Shown here piece after piece: positions 6,250 to 12,623 of a stretch of DNA of 13,179 nucleotides. Each line of letters opens with the position of its first letter. The stretch's first letter is position 1. This DNA comes from Glo-17 sp964549735. GTDB taxonomy: Bacteria; Krumholzibacteriota; Krumholzibacteriia; LZORAL124-64-63. Position numbers and translations under genes: made by a program. The DNA lies in NCBI GenBank assembly GCA_964549735.1, contig CAZJWO010000101.1:1-13179 (forward strand), given 5' to 3'. The notes beneath the pieces are model-generated. The model did no database searches, had not been told where the DNA came from, and saw only the letters and a list, made by a program, of their open reading frames with translations.

Positions 6250-7122
6250 TCAGGGGGCTCCCGGATCCGGGCGGTCCTGCGCCGCCGCGCCGCCGGCGGC
6301 CGGCAGCGGCTGCCCGGCCTCGTCGTAGGTGTGCTCGGACGCGGGGAACGTCCCCGCCCGCACGTCCTGCACGAAGCTGCTGATGGCGGCGACGGCCGCG
6401 GCGCCGAGCTGCGCATAACGTTTGACGAAACGCGGCTGGAACTCCTCCTGCAAGCCGAGCAGATCGTGGAAGACCAGGACCTGGCCATCGCAGCCCGAGC
6501 CGGCGCCGATGCCGATCGTCGGGATCGAGACGCTGGCCGAGATGCGCGAGGCGAGCGCGGCCGGGATGCATTCGAGCACCATGGCGAAACAGCCGGCGGC
6601 CGCCAGGAACTGCGCTTCCTCCAGCAGGTGATCGGCGCTCTGCGCGTCCCGGCCCTGGACCTTGTAGCCTCCGAGCCGGTTCAAGCTCTGCGGTGTCAGG
6701 CCCAGATGCCCCATGACCGGGATCTCGGCGTCCAGGAGCGCCGCGAGATGGTCACGTCGGCGCCGTCCGCCTTCCAGCTTCACGGCCTGGACTCCCCCCT
6801 GCTGCACCAGGGCGAGCCCCGCGCGGGCCGTGCGTTGCGGATCGACGTGGAACGTACCGTACGGCAGGTCGGCGATGACCGGCAGTCCGGTGCCGGCGCG
6901 CGTGACGGCCTGCGCATGGTGCAGCATCGCCGCCAGGGTCACCGGCAGCGTGCTGGCATGACCGAGCAGGACCTGGCCGAGCGAATCCCCGACCAACAGG
7001 GCGTCGACCCCGCCTCGCGCCGCCAGGCGGGCGGTCGGCACGTCGTAGGCGGTCAAGAGGACGAGGCGCCGGCCGCGGCTGCGGCTCCGCGTGAAGACAT
7101 CGAGGCTCGGTAATGCGTGCAT
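6250..7122 (-). CDS. panB: 3-methyl-2-oxobutanoate hydroxymethyltransferase
   Basis: PanB transfers a hydroxymethyl group from 5,10-methylene-tetrahydrofolate to ketoisovalerate, giving ketopantoate, the first committed step to pantothenate. It needs Mg2+. The 290-residue protein is slightly longer than the usual 265 because of an alanine/proline-rich tail after about 265. Visible motifs: LLTAYDVPTARLA 22-34, LVGDSLGQV 43-51 (D46 a metal ligand), IADLPYG 83-89 (D85), VKLEGG 114-119 (K115), GHLGLTPQS 138-146, LECIPA 183-188 (E184, the expected catalytic acid) and IGIGAGSGCDGQVLV 203-217. The start is ATG at 7122, four bases after the kinase stop, with an AGGGGG-like site nearby. An upstream extension to 7233 lies inside the kinase gene and lacks family similarity. 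Confidence 0.96.
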   Translation of the reverse strand: MHALPSLDVFTRSRSRGRRLVLLTAYDVPTARLAARGGVDALLVGDSLGQVLLGHASTLPVTLAAMLHHAQAVTRAGTGLPVIADLPYGTFHVDPQRTARAGLALVQQGGVQAVKLEGGRRRRDHLAALLDAEIPVMGHLGLTPQSLNRLGGYKVQGRDAQSADHLLEEAQFLAAAGCFAMVLECIPAALASRISASVSIPTIGIGAGSGCDGQVLVFHDLLGLQEEFQPRFVKRYAQLGAAAVAAISSFVQDVRAGTFPASEHTYDEAGQPLPAAGGAAAQDRPDPGAP

Positions 7123-7126
7123 CTTG

Positions 7127-7780
7127 CTAGCCCCCTGCGGCGCCGCCGGCCAGCGGCGCGAAGTAGCGCGTTCCGGTGAAAGGCTGGCGCAGCTGGTCCA
7201 AGAGCAATTCGAGGTCGGCCGGCACCGAGACATAATCGAGATGGTCGGCGGCGACCACCAGCAGCGGCGTCTCGTTGTAGTGATGGAAGAAGAACCCGTA
7301 GGCCTTGTTCAGGCTCTCGATGTAGCCCCGCTCCATGCTCCGCTCGTACGCGCGGCCGCGCAGCCGGATACGTTCGAGCAGCAGCTCGGTGCTGGCTTGC
7401 AGGTAGATGACGAGATCCGGCTTGAGCACCCGGTCCTCGAGGATCGTCGCCAGCTGGTTGTACAACGCCAGCTCGTCATCGCTGAGGTTCAGATTCGCGA
7501 AGATGCGGTCCTTGGCGAATAGGTAGTCCGAGACCAGGAGCTCCTGGAACAGCTCGGTCTGTTGCAGCGCCTGCTGTTGACGGAAGCGGCTGAGCAGGAA
7601 GAAGATCTGCGTCTGAAAGGCGTAGGCGATGCGGTCCCGGTAGAAATGCGTCAGGAAGGGATTCTCCTCGACCACCTCGAGGTTCAGGCGGGCATCCGTG
7701 CGCACGGCCAGCAGTTTCGCGAGGCTGGTCTTGCCGACCCCGATGACCCCTTCAACGACAATGTACCGCCAGGGCAGCAC
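7127..7780 (-). CDS. Deoxynucleoside kinase (dGK/dAK/dCK family)
   Basis: This 217-residue kinase phosphorylates deoxynucleosides to their monophosphates in the salvage pathway; the base preference cannot be read from sequence. Evidence: P-loop GVIGVGKTS 11-19, EEN 38-40, a helix rich in glutamine and arginine at 64-75 (SRFRQQQALQQT), SDYLFAKDRIF 84-94 containing the D/E-R-S-like catalytic segment, and the arginine-rich LID RLRGRAYERSM 139-149. The strand PDLVIYLQAS is at 121-130. The start is GTG at 7780 with AGGAGG six bases upstream (7787-7792), so the first 29 bases overlap the end of folK in another frame. An ATG at 7831 would add 17 arginine-rich residues and lacks the family pattern. 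The stop is four bases before panB. Length and motifs fit the bacterial dNK family. Confidence 0.92.
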   Translation of the reverse strand: MLPWRYIVVEGVIGVGKTSLAKLLAVRTDARLNLEVVEENPFLTHFYRDRIAYAFQTQIFFLLSRFRQQQALQQTELFQELLVSDYLFAKDRIFANLNLSDDELALYNQLATILEDRVLKPDLVIYLQASTELLLERIRLRGRAYERSMERGYIESLNKAYGFFFHHYNETPLLVVAADHLDYVSVPADLELLLDQLRQPFTGTRYFAPLAGGAAGG

Positions 7781-8351
7781 GCCACGCCTCCTCGCCCCCG
7801 GCCGCCGCCTGGCCGCCGAGCAACGGTTCATCCAGCGGATAGAGCCAGGGTCCGTTCCGGGCTCGGATTCTAGCCCAGGCCGCCGCGGCTGTCTCCCCGG
7901 AATCCGGCAGCCGGATTTCCGGCGCCAGTTCCGCCAGCGGTCCCAGGACGAAGGCCCTCTGCCCCAGCCGCGGATGCGGCAGCGCGAGCCGCTCGTCGCC
8001 GCCGCGACGATCGCCGTAGAGCAAGATGTCGATGTCGAGGGTGCGCGGCAGCCCGCTGCCGCCGCCAGGCCGACCCAGCCGCTGCTCGATGCTCTTGCAG
8101 ACGGCCAGCAGTGCTGACGGCGCCAGCCTGGTCGTCGCGAGGCAGACCATGTTCAGATACGGCGGTTGGACGTCCGGACCGACGCTCTGCGACTGCCAGA
8201 GTCGGCTGAAGGCCTGCAGACTCATCTCCGGATGCATGAGGAGGGCGAAGACGCCCTGGCGCAGGTAGTGGCGCCGATCGCCGAGGTTGCTGCCGAGGCC
8301 GAGCGCGACGCGCTCGTGCGGCTGCGGAGGCGCCAGCAGGACGCTCGGCAT
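7752..8351 (-). CDS. folK: HPPK: 6-hydroxymethyl-7,8-dihydropterin pyrophosphokinase
   Basis: FolK transfers pyrophosphate from ATP to 6-hydroxymethyl-dihydropterin in folate synthesis. Motifs: LGLGSNLGDR 17-26, PYLNMV 64-69, RTLDIDILLYGD 103-114 with D106 and D108 as the expected Mg2+ ligands, and LPHPRLGQRAFVLGPLAE 124-141. The protein is 199 residues against about 160 for a typical HPPK; the extra 40 or so residues after LPDSG are alanine- and glycine-rich. The ATG at 8351 shares one base with the folB stop (TGATG), giving strong coupling. Its last 29 bases overlap the start of the deoxynucleoside kinase gene. Confidence 0.95.
   Translation of the reverse strand: MPSVLLAPPQPHERVALGLGSNLGDRRHYLRQGVFALLMHPEMSLQAFSRLWQSQSVGPDVQPPYLNMVCLATTRLAPSALLAVCKSIEQRLGRPGGGSGLPRTLDIDILLYGDRRGGDERLALPHPRLGQRAFVLGPLAELAPEIRLPDSGETAAAAWARIRARNGPWLYPLDEPLLGGQAAAGGEEAWRAALAVHCR
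7787..7792 (-). promoter_or_regulatory. Ribosome binding site of the deoxynucleoside kinase
   Basis: AGGAGG, six bases upstream of GTG at 7780, lies inside the last codons of folK and supports the overlapping start. Confidence 0.78.
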
Positions 8352-8743
8352 CAGGCGCCTCGATCCGGCCGTCTGGCGTCGGCCCAGGCGCGATCGCGCC
8401 CCAGCCTGACGGAGACTCGGCCCAGGAAGTTCGGGATCGGCGGATTGGGCTTGTGCACGGTGACCGTCACGCGTTGGACGGCGAAGACATCGAGCAGGTC
8501 GGCGCAGATCGTCTCGGCCAGAGCCTCCAGCAGATGGAAGCTCTGCGAGGCCGTCACGGCGAGGATGCGGCGGTGCACCGCCACGTAGTCGAGGGCCTGT
8601 CCGAGCGCGTCGCTCGCTGCCGCGGCGCTCCAATCTCCCGCCAAGGTCACGTCGATGACGAAGCGCTGGCCCAGCTCCCGCTCCGCCGGATGCACTCCGT
8701 GGTGCGCGTAGACATCGATTCCCTTCAGCGTGATGACGTCCAT
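8351..8743 (-). CDS. folB: Dihydroneopterin aldolase
   Basis: FolB splits dihydroneopterin to 6-hydroxymethyl-dihydropterin and glycolaldehyde, the step before FolK, and normally forms an octamer. The 130-residue protein shows GIDVYAHHGVHPAERELGQR (8-27) with the conserved glutamate E21 or E23, LDYVAVH 51-57, LLEALAE 71-77 with E73, and VTVHKPNPPIP 94-104 with K98 as the probable catalytic lysine. Typical length is about 120. The ATG at 8743 overlaps the dapL stop by one base, and the stop overlaps folK by one base. No folE or folP lies in the window. Confidence 0.95.
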   Translation of the reverse strand: MDVITLKGIDVYAHHGVHPAERELGQRFVIDVTLAGDWSAAAASDALGQALDYVAVHRRILAVTASQSFHLLEALAETICADLLDVFAVQRVTVTVHKPNPPIPNFLGRVSVRLGRDRAWADARRPDRGA

Positions 8744-9894
8744 CAGATGGCCTCCAGGCGTTCGGCGGCGGCGGCGATGCGGTCGTCGGCCGCGGTCAGG
8801 CTGATCCGGAACCAGCCCTCGCCGCCCGGGCCGAAACCGATTCCCGGCGTCAAGACCACGCCGCGCTCGCGCAGGATGCGGCCGCAGAAATCGAGGCTCG
8901 TCTCGCCCGCCGGCACGCGGGCCCAGACGTAGAAGGTCGCCTGCGTCGGGAACACGGCAAGCCCCGCTTTGCGGAGCGCGTCCTCGATGAGGCGGCGCCG
9001 CGCCGGATAGGGCCGCATGACGTCCGCCAGCAGGCCTTCCGCGGATCTGCCGAGCGCGAAGGCCGCGACTTCCTGCAAGGCGCCGAAGACGCCGCTGTCG
9101 ATGCTCTGCTTGACGCGCGCCAGACGCGCGATGCAGGCGGCGTTGCCCGCCGCGAACCCCAGGCGCCAGCCCGTCATGTTGAACATCTTCGAGAGGCTGT
9201 GGAATTCGATGACCGGCTGGCGCCGATGGTCGACCGCTTCAAGCAGGCTCACCGGCCGGTGTTCGTCCAGGCTGACCTCGAGATAGGCCGCGTCGTTGGC
9301 CAGGACGCAGCCGCGCGACCGCGCCAGGTCGGCCACCGGTTCGTAGAGGCCCGCGCCCGCTTCGGCGCCGGTGGGGTTGTTGGGGTAGTTCAGCCACATC
9401 AGACGCGTGCGACGATCGGACAACCGCGCCAGCTCCGCCGGATCCGGCAGGAACGCCCGATCGGCCCGCAGTCCGAAGCGCCGCGGCTCGGCCCCGGCGA
9501 GGATGGCCATCTCGGTGTAGACGGGATACCCGATGTCCGGCACCAAGACGTTGTCCCCGTCGCCGATCAGAGCCAGCGGCAGGTGGGCGATGCCCTCTTT
9601 GCTGCCGATGAGCGCCAGGATCTCCGTTTCCGGATCGAGATCGACGCCGTGCCGGCGGCGCAGGAAGCCCGCCGCCGCGCGCCGCAGGCGGGCGTCCCCG
9701 CGTCCGTCGGGATAGCGATGATGTTCGGCAGCGCGTACGGCGTTGGCCGCCAGGTCTACGAGCTGGCGCGGCGTCGGCTGGTCGGGATCGCCGACGCCGA
9801 GATCGATGACGTCGACCCCCTTGGCCCGCGCCTGATCGCGGGCGGCGTCGATCGTCGCGAACAGGTACGGCGGCAGTTTGTCGAGTCGCTGCAT
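8743..9894 (-). CDS. dapL: LL-diaminopimelate aminotransferase-type class I/II aminotransferase
   Basis: This 383-residue PLP enzyme matches DapL, which converts tetrahydrodipicolinate to LL-diaminopimelate in one step and so bypasses the DapD/DapC/DapE acyl route of lysine and peptidoglycan synthesis. The opening RLDKLPPYLFATIDAARDQA and DVIDLGVGDPDQPTP (28-42) are strongly DapL-like. PLP-site marks: YPNNPTG 170-176, NDAAYLE 200-206 (D201), SLSKMFNMTGWRLG 233-246 with K236 as Schiff-base lysine, and R363 in WFRISL for the substrate carboxylate. The ATG at 9894 starts the conserved N-terminus, but the ribosome site is poor (AGAACGGTAGATC precedes it). It is the first gene after a terminator hairpin. 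A different aminotransferase specificity (for example aspartate) remains possible. Confidence 0.87.
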   Translation of the reverse strand: MQRLDKLPPYLFATIDAARDQARAKGVDVIDLGVGDPDQPTPRQLVDLAANAVRAAEHHRYPDGRGDARLRRAAAGFLRRRHGVDLDPETEILALIGSKEGIAHLPLALIGDGDNVLVPDIGYPVYTEMAILAGAEPRRFGLRADRAFLPDPAELARLSDRRTRLMWLNYPNNPTGAEAGAGLYEPVADLARSRGCVLANDAAYLEVSLDEHRPVSLLEAVDHRRQPVIEFHSLSKMFNMTGWRLGFAAGNAACIARLARVKQSIDSGVFGALQEVAAFALGRSAEGLLADVMRPYPARRRLIEDALRKAGLAVFPTQATFYVWARVPAGETSLDFCGRILRERGVVLTPGIGFGPGGEGWFRISLTAADDRIAAAAERLEAI

Positions 9895-9935
9895 GATCTA
9901 CCGTTCTCTGCCTGGTCGGAGGTCTGGGGGCGCAG

Positions 9936-9963
9936 GAAACCCCGCGGACCACGGTCCGCGGGG
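9936..9963 (-). terminator. Intrinsic terminator after the TPR gene
   Basis: CCCCGCGGACC (9940-9950) and GGTCCGCGGGG (9953-9963) are perfect complements: a stem of ten pairs with a CACG-type tetraloop. On the minus strand it is followed by TTTCCT. It begins 22 bases past the TPR stop and lies upstream of dapL, so it should separate the two units. The T-run is short, so some read-through is possible. Confidence 0.65.
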
Positions 9964-9985
9964 CGGTGTCCGGGCTAGGATTTCC

Positions 9986-11161
9986 TCAGCCGCCCTGGCG
10001 GGCCGCGCGCTGCCGTTGCGCGGCTTCCCACTCGAGCTGCTGGTCGCACGAACTGACGCCCTCGCGCGCGGCACGCACCCACACGTCGTCACCGCTCTGG
10101 ACGGCGCGCTGGAACTGGGCCTTGGCGGCGGCGTAGTCCGCCGCGCAGAACAGAGCCTTGCCGTACGCGAAATTGATCTTGCCGAGGGCCAGCGACCCGA
10201 CCCCGGCGAACTTCTCGACGGCGGCACGGGCGGCGGCGACCGCCGCCTCGCACTGGCCCGCCTCGGCCATGACGATGATCATGGCCGCCGTCTCGTCGAT
10301 GTTGTCCGGCCGCAGCTCGAGGTACTTCTGGTAAGCCTCGATGGCGAGCGGCTTGCGGCCCAGCGCATCGGCGGCACGCGCCTTGGTCAACCAGGCGTTG
10401 GCGTGCTGAGGCTCCTTGGCGACCAGCTGGGCGCAGAGATCGATGGCCGTCGCGAAATCGCTCCGGTTCATCGCGGCCTGGATCTGCTGGTACGCCGTCG
10501 TGCCGCCCGCGCTGCCGCCATATTCGGTGGCTTTCTTCGCGAAATACGCGGCGCGGTCCGTGTTGCCGATCTGCCGCTGCTGCTCCGCGGCCTTGGTCGC
10601 GGCCTCGGCCAGACGCGGCAGGATGCGGTCCGCCAGCTCGGGGCAGAACATCAGCGCGTCCTCGAGCGTCTCGACGGCTTGCAGCGGGTAGTTGGACGCG
10701 TTGTGCAGGATGCCCAGATTGACCAGGATGCTGCAGTTGTGCGCGTCGCGGGCTCGCGCCTTCAGGTATTCCGCGCGTGCCTCGCGGAACTTCTTCTGGC
10801 GCGTCAGCACCTGCGCCAGGTTGGCGTAATCGAAGGCCTCGGCCTCTTCGCCACGCACCGTGATGACCTTCTCGTAGGCGGCGGCGGCGAGATCCAGCTG
10901 GTCGGTGGCCGTGTACGCCATGCCCAGGCCGCGAAGTGCCGGAAAGAACTCGGGGCAGAAGTCGACGATCGACCGCAACTGCGGTATGGCCTGCATCCAC
11001 TGCTGCGACTCGATCAGTGGTTGGGCGTTGGCGAATTGCAGCTGCGCTTCCGCCATCTGACCCGGTCCGCACTGCGCGCGGCCAACTCCGGCCGCGCCGA
11101 AGGTCGAGAAAGCGGCCGCCAGGAGCAGTAGGCACGCCTTGCTGGGAACGAGCATCTTCAC
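9986..11161 (-). CDS. Exported tetratricopeptide-repeat protein with eight cysteines
   Basis: This 391-residue protein has a Sec signal peptide: basic start MKMLVPSK, hydrophobic core at about 9-25, and a likely cleavage after GRA or GRAQ near residue 29-30. There is no lipobox, since the cysteine is preceded by RAQ. The mature part is almost wholly TPR helices. Repeat-like units begin near 38, 72, 112, 144, 234, 256 and 329, for example AWLTKARAADALGRKPLAIEAYQKYLELRPDN. Eight cysteines remain after cleavage (31, 69, 143, 173, 243, 304, 339, 372), and two sit in the same FCPE motif at 68-71 and 172-175. This suggests a periplasmic or outer-membrane-associated scaffold, but the partner is unknown. 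The start is GTG at 11161 with AGGAGG six bases upstream; an ATG two codons later is 12 bases from that site. It has its own promoter and terminator, so it is probably monocistronic. Confidence 0.8.
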   Translation of the reverse strand: MKMLVPSKACLLLLAAAFSTFGAAGVGRAQCGPGQMAEAQLQFANAQPLIESQQWMQAIPQLRSIVDFCPEFFPALRGLGMAYTATDQLDLAAAAYEKVITVRGEEAEAFDYANLAQVLTRQKKFREARAEYLKARARDAHNCSILVNLGILHNASNYPLQAVETLEDALMFCPELADRILPRLAEAATKAAEQQRQIGNTDRAAYFAKKATEYGGSAGGTTAYQQIQAAMNRSDFATAIDLCAQLVAKEPQHANAWLTKARAADALGRKPLAIEAYQKYLELRPDNIDETAAMIIVMAEAGQCEAAVAAARAAVEKFAGVGSLALGKINFAYGKALFCAADYAAAKAQFQRAVQSGDDVWVRAAREGVSSCDQQLEWEAAQRQRAARQGG

Positions 11162-11167
11162 GGGGCA

Positions 11168-11173
11168 CCTCCT
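11168..11173 (-). promoter_or_regulatory. Ribosome binding site of the TPR gene
   Basis: AGGAGG lies six bases upstream of GTG at 11161, favouring this start over the ATG two codons downstream. Confidence 0.75.
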
Positions 11174-11229
11174 GCGGTCGCGACGGGAAAGAGCGGATCG
11201 TCGGCTGACGCGAATTCGGCGGACCGTTA

Positions 11230-11258
11230 AGAATAAGGGCCCTCCGAGAAACTGTCAA
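11230..11258 (-). promoter_or_regulatory. Sigma70-type promoter of the TPR gene
   Basis: On the minus strand a perfect TTGACA (11253-11258) is followed by a 17-base spacer and TATTCT (11230-11235), which keeps the key TA...T of the -10 element. Transcription would start near 11223, leaving a leader of about 60 bases before the GTG at 11161. It lies in the gap between the glycosyltransferase stop and the TPR gene and is the best promoter match in the window. An inverted repeat (GCCCAC 11265-11270 with GTGGGC 11282-11287) lies just upstream and could be an operator or a weak terminator. Confidence 0.7.
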
Positions 11259-11300
11259 CTCGCAGCCCACTGCGACCGCCGGTGGGCATCGCCTTCAACG

Positions 11301-12443
11301 TCATGGGGATCCACGAGTTCCGGATCCCGCTGCGGACAGGAGCTCTCCATACCACGCGACGAGGTCGTCCGCCAGTCGCGAGCGCGCGTAGTTCGCCACC
11401 GCCAGCCGCCTCCCGTTGCGCCCCAGCGCGCGCGCGGCCTCGCGATCCGCGAGGACAGCGGCCAGGGCCGCGCGCAACGCGTCGCGGTCGCCGGGAGGGA
11501 CGAGCCAACCCGTTTCGCCCGGCCGGTTCAACTCCCGCACGCCGGTCGAGAGGTCGCTGGTCACGAGCGGCAGGCCGGCCGCCATCGCCTCGACCAGCAC
11601 GAGTCCGAAAGTCTCGCTCCGATCGAGGCTCGGCAAGACCAGAGCGCGGCTGCGGGCCATGAGCGAGGGCAGGTCGGCATCGGCGACCTCGCCCAGCAGC
11701 CGCACCCTGCCCTGCAGGTCCGGCGCCGCGATGCGCCGCGACAGCTGCGCCCACTGCGGACCGGTACCGACGATGTCCAAGCGGGCCGCCGGCAGGCCGG
11801 CGACGGCCTCCAACAGCTCGCTGACCCCCTTGTAGGGGACCAGACGCCCCACGAACAGAAAAGGACCGTCGCCCTGGGGCTCCTGGGACAGGAACGGCCG
11901 CAGATCGATGCCGAACGGGATGACCCGGACCCGGTCTCGCCACGGGGCCAGCTGCCGCGATGCGCGGCGCCAGGCTTCGCTCGAGACGCAGATTCCCGCA
12001 GCGCCGGCCAGTGCGCTCTGGACCAGCGGTTCGACGAGACGAGCACCGACGCGCTGCCGCACGATATCGGCGTGGTGCCAGATGACCAGGAGGGAACGTC
12101 GTGCGGCCGGCGACCGCGCCGCGATCCGCCAGGCCAGACAGGCCAGCGGGTTGGGCAGATGCAGGTGCACGATGTCGGGCCGGAAATCCGCGAGTTCGCG
12201 GCGCAGCAAGCGAGGCAAGGTCAAGGTCAGCGGCTGGGAGTTCCAGGTGCCCAGCGCTCCCGCGCGGACGAGCCCGCCAGGCACGCCCGGCAGATCCTCG
12301 CGCCCGCTGCGCGGCCTGCGGCCCGCGACCATGACGCGCACGTCGTGCCCGGCCGCGAGCAGCCCCTCGGCGAGATGGCGCAGGGCGGTCTCCATGCCGC
12401 CCTTGTCCGGCGTATAGTACTTGCCGAGCTGCAGGATCCGCAT
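11301..12443 (-). CDS. GT4-family (GT-B fold) glycosyltransferase
   Basis: This 380-residue retaining glycosyltransferase probably transfers a sugar from a nucleotide donor to a lipid, glycan or small acceptor on the cytoplasmic face of the membrane. The N-terminal Rossmann domain opens with MRILQLGKYYTPDKGGMET (1-19) with its glycine-rich donor-side loop, and contains VHLHLPNPL 92-100. The C-terminal domain has PFGID 176-180, FVGRLVPYKG 197-206, and the GT4 EX7E motif with E277 and E285 in ETFGLVLVE, then ELNRPGETGWLVPPGD 304-319. There is no signal peptide or membrane helix. The start is ATG at 12443; the ribosome site is weak. Acceptor and donor cannot be told from sequence. It stands alone between the groEL hairpin and the TPR promoter, so its own promoter or groEL read-through must express it; I see no convincing promoter. 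Confidence 0.9.
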   Translation of the reverse strand: MRILQLGKYYTPDKGGMETALRHLAEGLLAAGHDVRVMVAGRRPRSGREDLPGVPGGLVRAGALGTWNSQPLTLTLPRLLRRELADFRPDIVHLHLPNPLACLAWRIAARSPAARRSLLVIWHHADIVRQRVGARLVEPLVQSALAGAAGICVSSEAWRRASRQLAPWRDRVRVIPFGIDLRPFLSQEPQGDGPFLFVGRLVPYKGVSELLEAVAGLPAARLDIVGTGPQWAQLSRRIAAPDLQGRVRLLGEVADADLPSLMARSRALVLPSLDRSETFGLVLVEAMAAGLPLVTSDLSTGVRELNRPGETGWLVPPGDRDALRAALAAVLADREAARALGRNGRRLAVANYARSRLADDLVAWYGELLSAAGSGTRGSP

Positions 12444-12466
12444 GGAGCCACTCTAGCGCACGCGAG

Positions 12467-12512
12467 TCGGCGCCGAAAGCGCGAATCGGCGCCGCGGCTC
12501 GCTCGCCGCGGC
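12467..12512. repeat. Short direct repeat and inverted repeat upstream of the glycosyltransferase
   Basis: TCGGCGCCG occurs at 12467-12475 and again at 12486-12494. Immediately after, GCCGCGG (12491-12497) pairs with CCGCGGC (12506-12512) around CTCGCTCG. These could be binding sites or chance in GC-rich DNA. The 180-base gap 12444-12623 otherwise holds only the groEL hairpin. Confidence 0.3.
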
Positions 12513-12526
12513 ACGCTCGCCACGTA

Positions 12527-12557
12527 CGACGGCCCCCTGCCAGGCAGGGGGCCGTCG
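12527..12557 (-). terminator. Strong hairpin after groEL, probable terminator without a U-tract
   Basis: CGACGGCCCCCTGCC (12527-12541) and GGCAGGGGGCCGTCG (12543-12557) are perfect 15-base complements around a single A, so in practice a 13-14 bp stem with a small loop. It lies 67 bases past the groEL stop. No T-run follows on either strand, so if it terminates it does so by stem strength alone or with a factor. It may also protect the mRNA 3' end. Confidence 0.55.
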
Positions 12558-12623
12558 GAGCGCGACCTATCGCCGGCCTGCCGCTCGGCGCCCGAGACGG
12601 CGCCGCCGCAAGCGCGACAGGAT

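Noticed and set aside
4953..6383. 476-codon plus-strand open frame opposite the GlmU-like gene and panC
   Set aside because: Antisense shadow of conserved enzymes; arginine-rich composition and no domain.
6249..6488. N-terminal extension of PanC
   Set aside because: It lies inside panB, resembles no PanC N-terminus, and the GTG at 6248 gives the expected distance to PTMGALHAGH.
9878..11131. 417-codon plus-strand open frame opposite the TPR gene
   Set aside because: It spans the terminator hairpin and mirrors the TPR helices. The minus strand has the signal peptide, ribosome site and promoter.
11306..11328. GGGATCC/GGATCCC inverted repeat as a terminator of the glycosyltransferase gene
   Set aside because: It lies within the last codons before the stop, has a 9-base loop and only 7-base arms, and no T-run follows.
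12444..12475. TAGAGT six bases before the glycosyltransferase ATG as a -10 box of a leaderless transcript
   Set aside because: Only three consensus matches and a poor hexamer (TTTCGG) at the -35 position.
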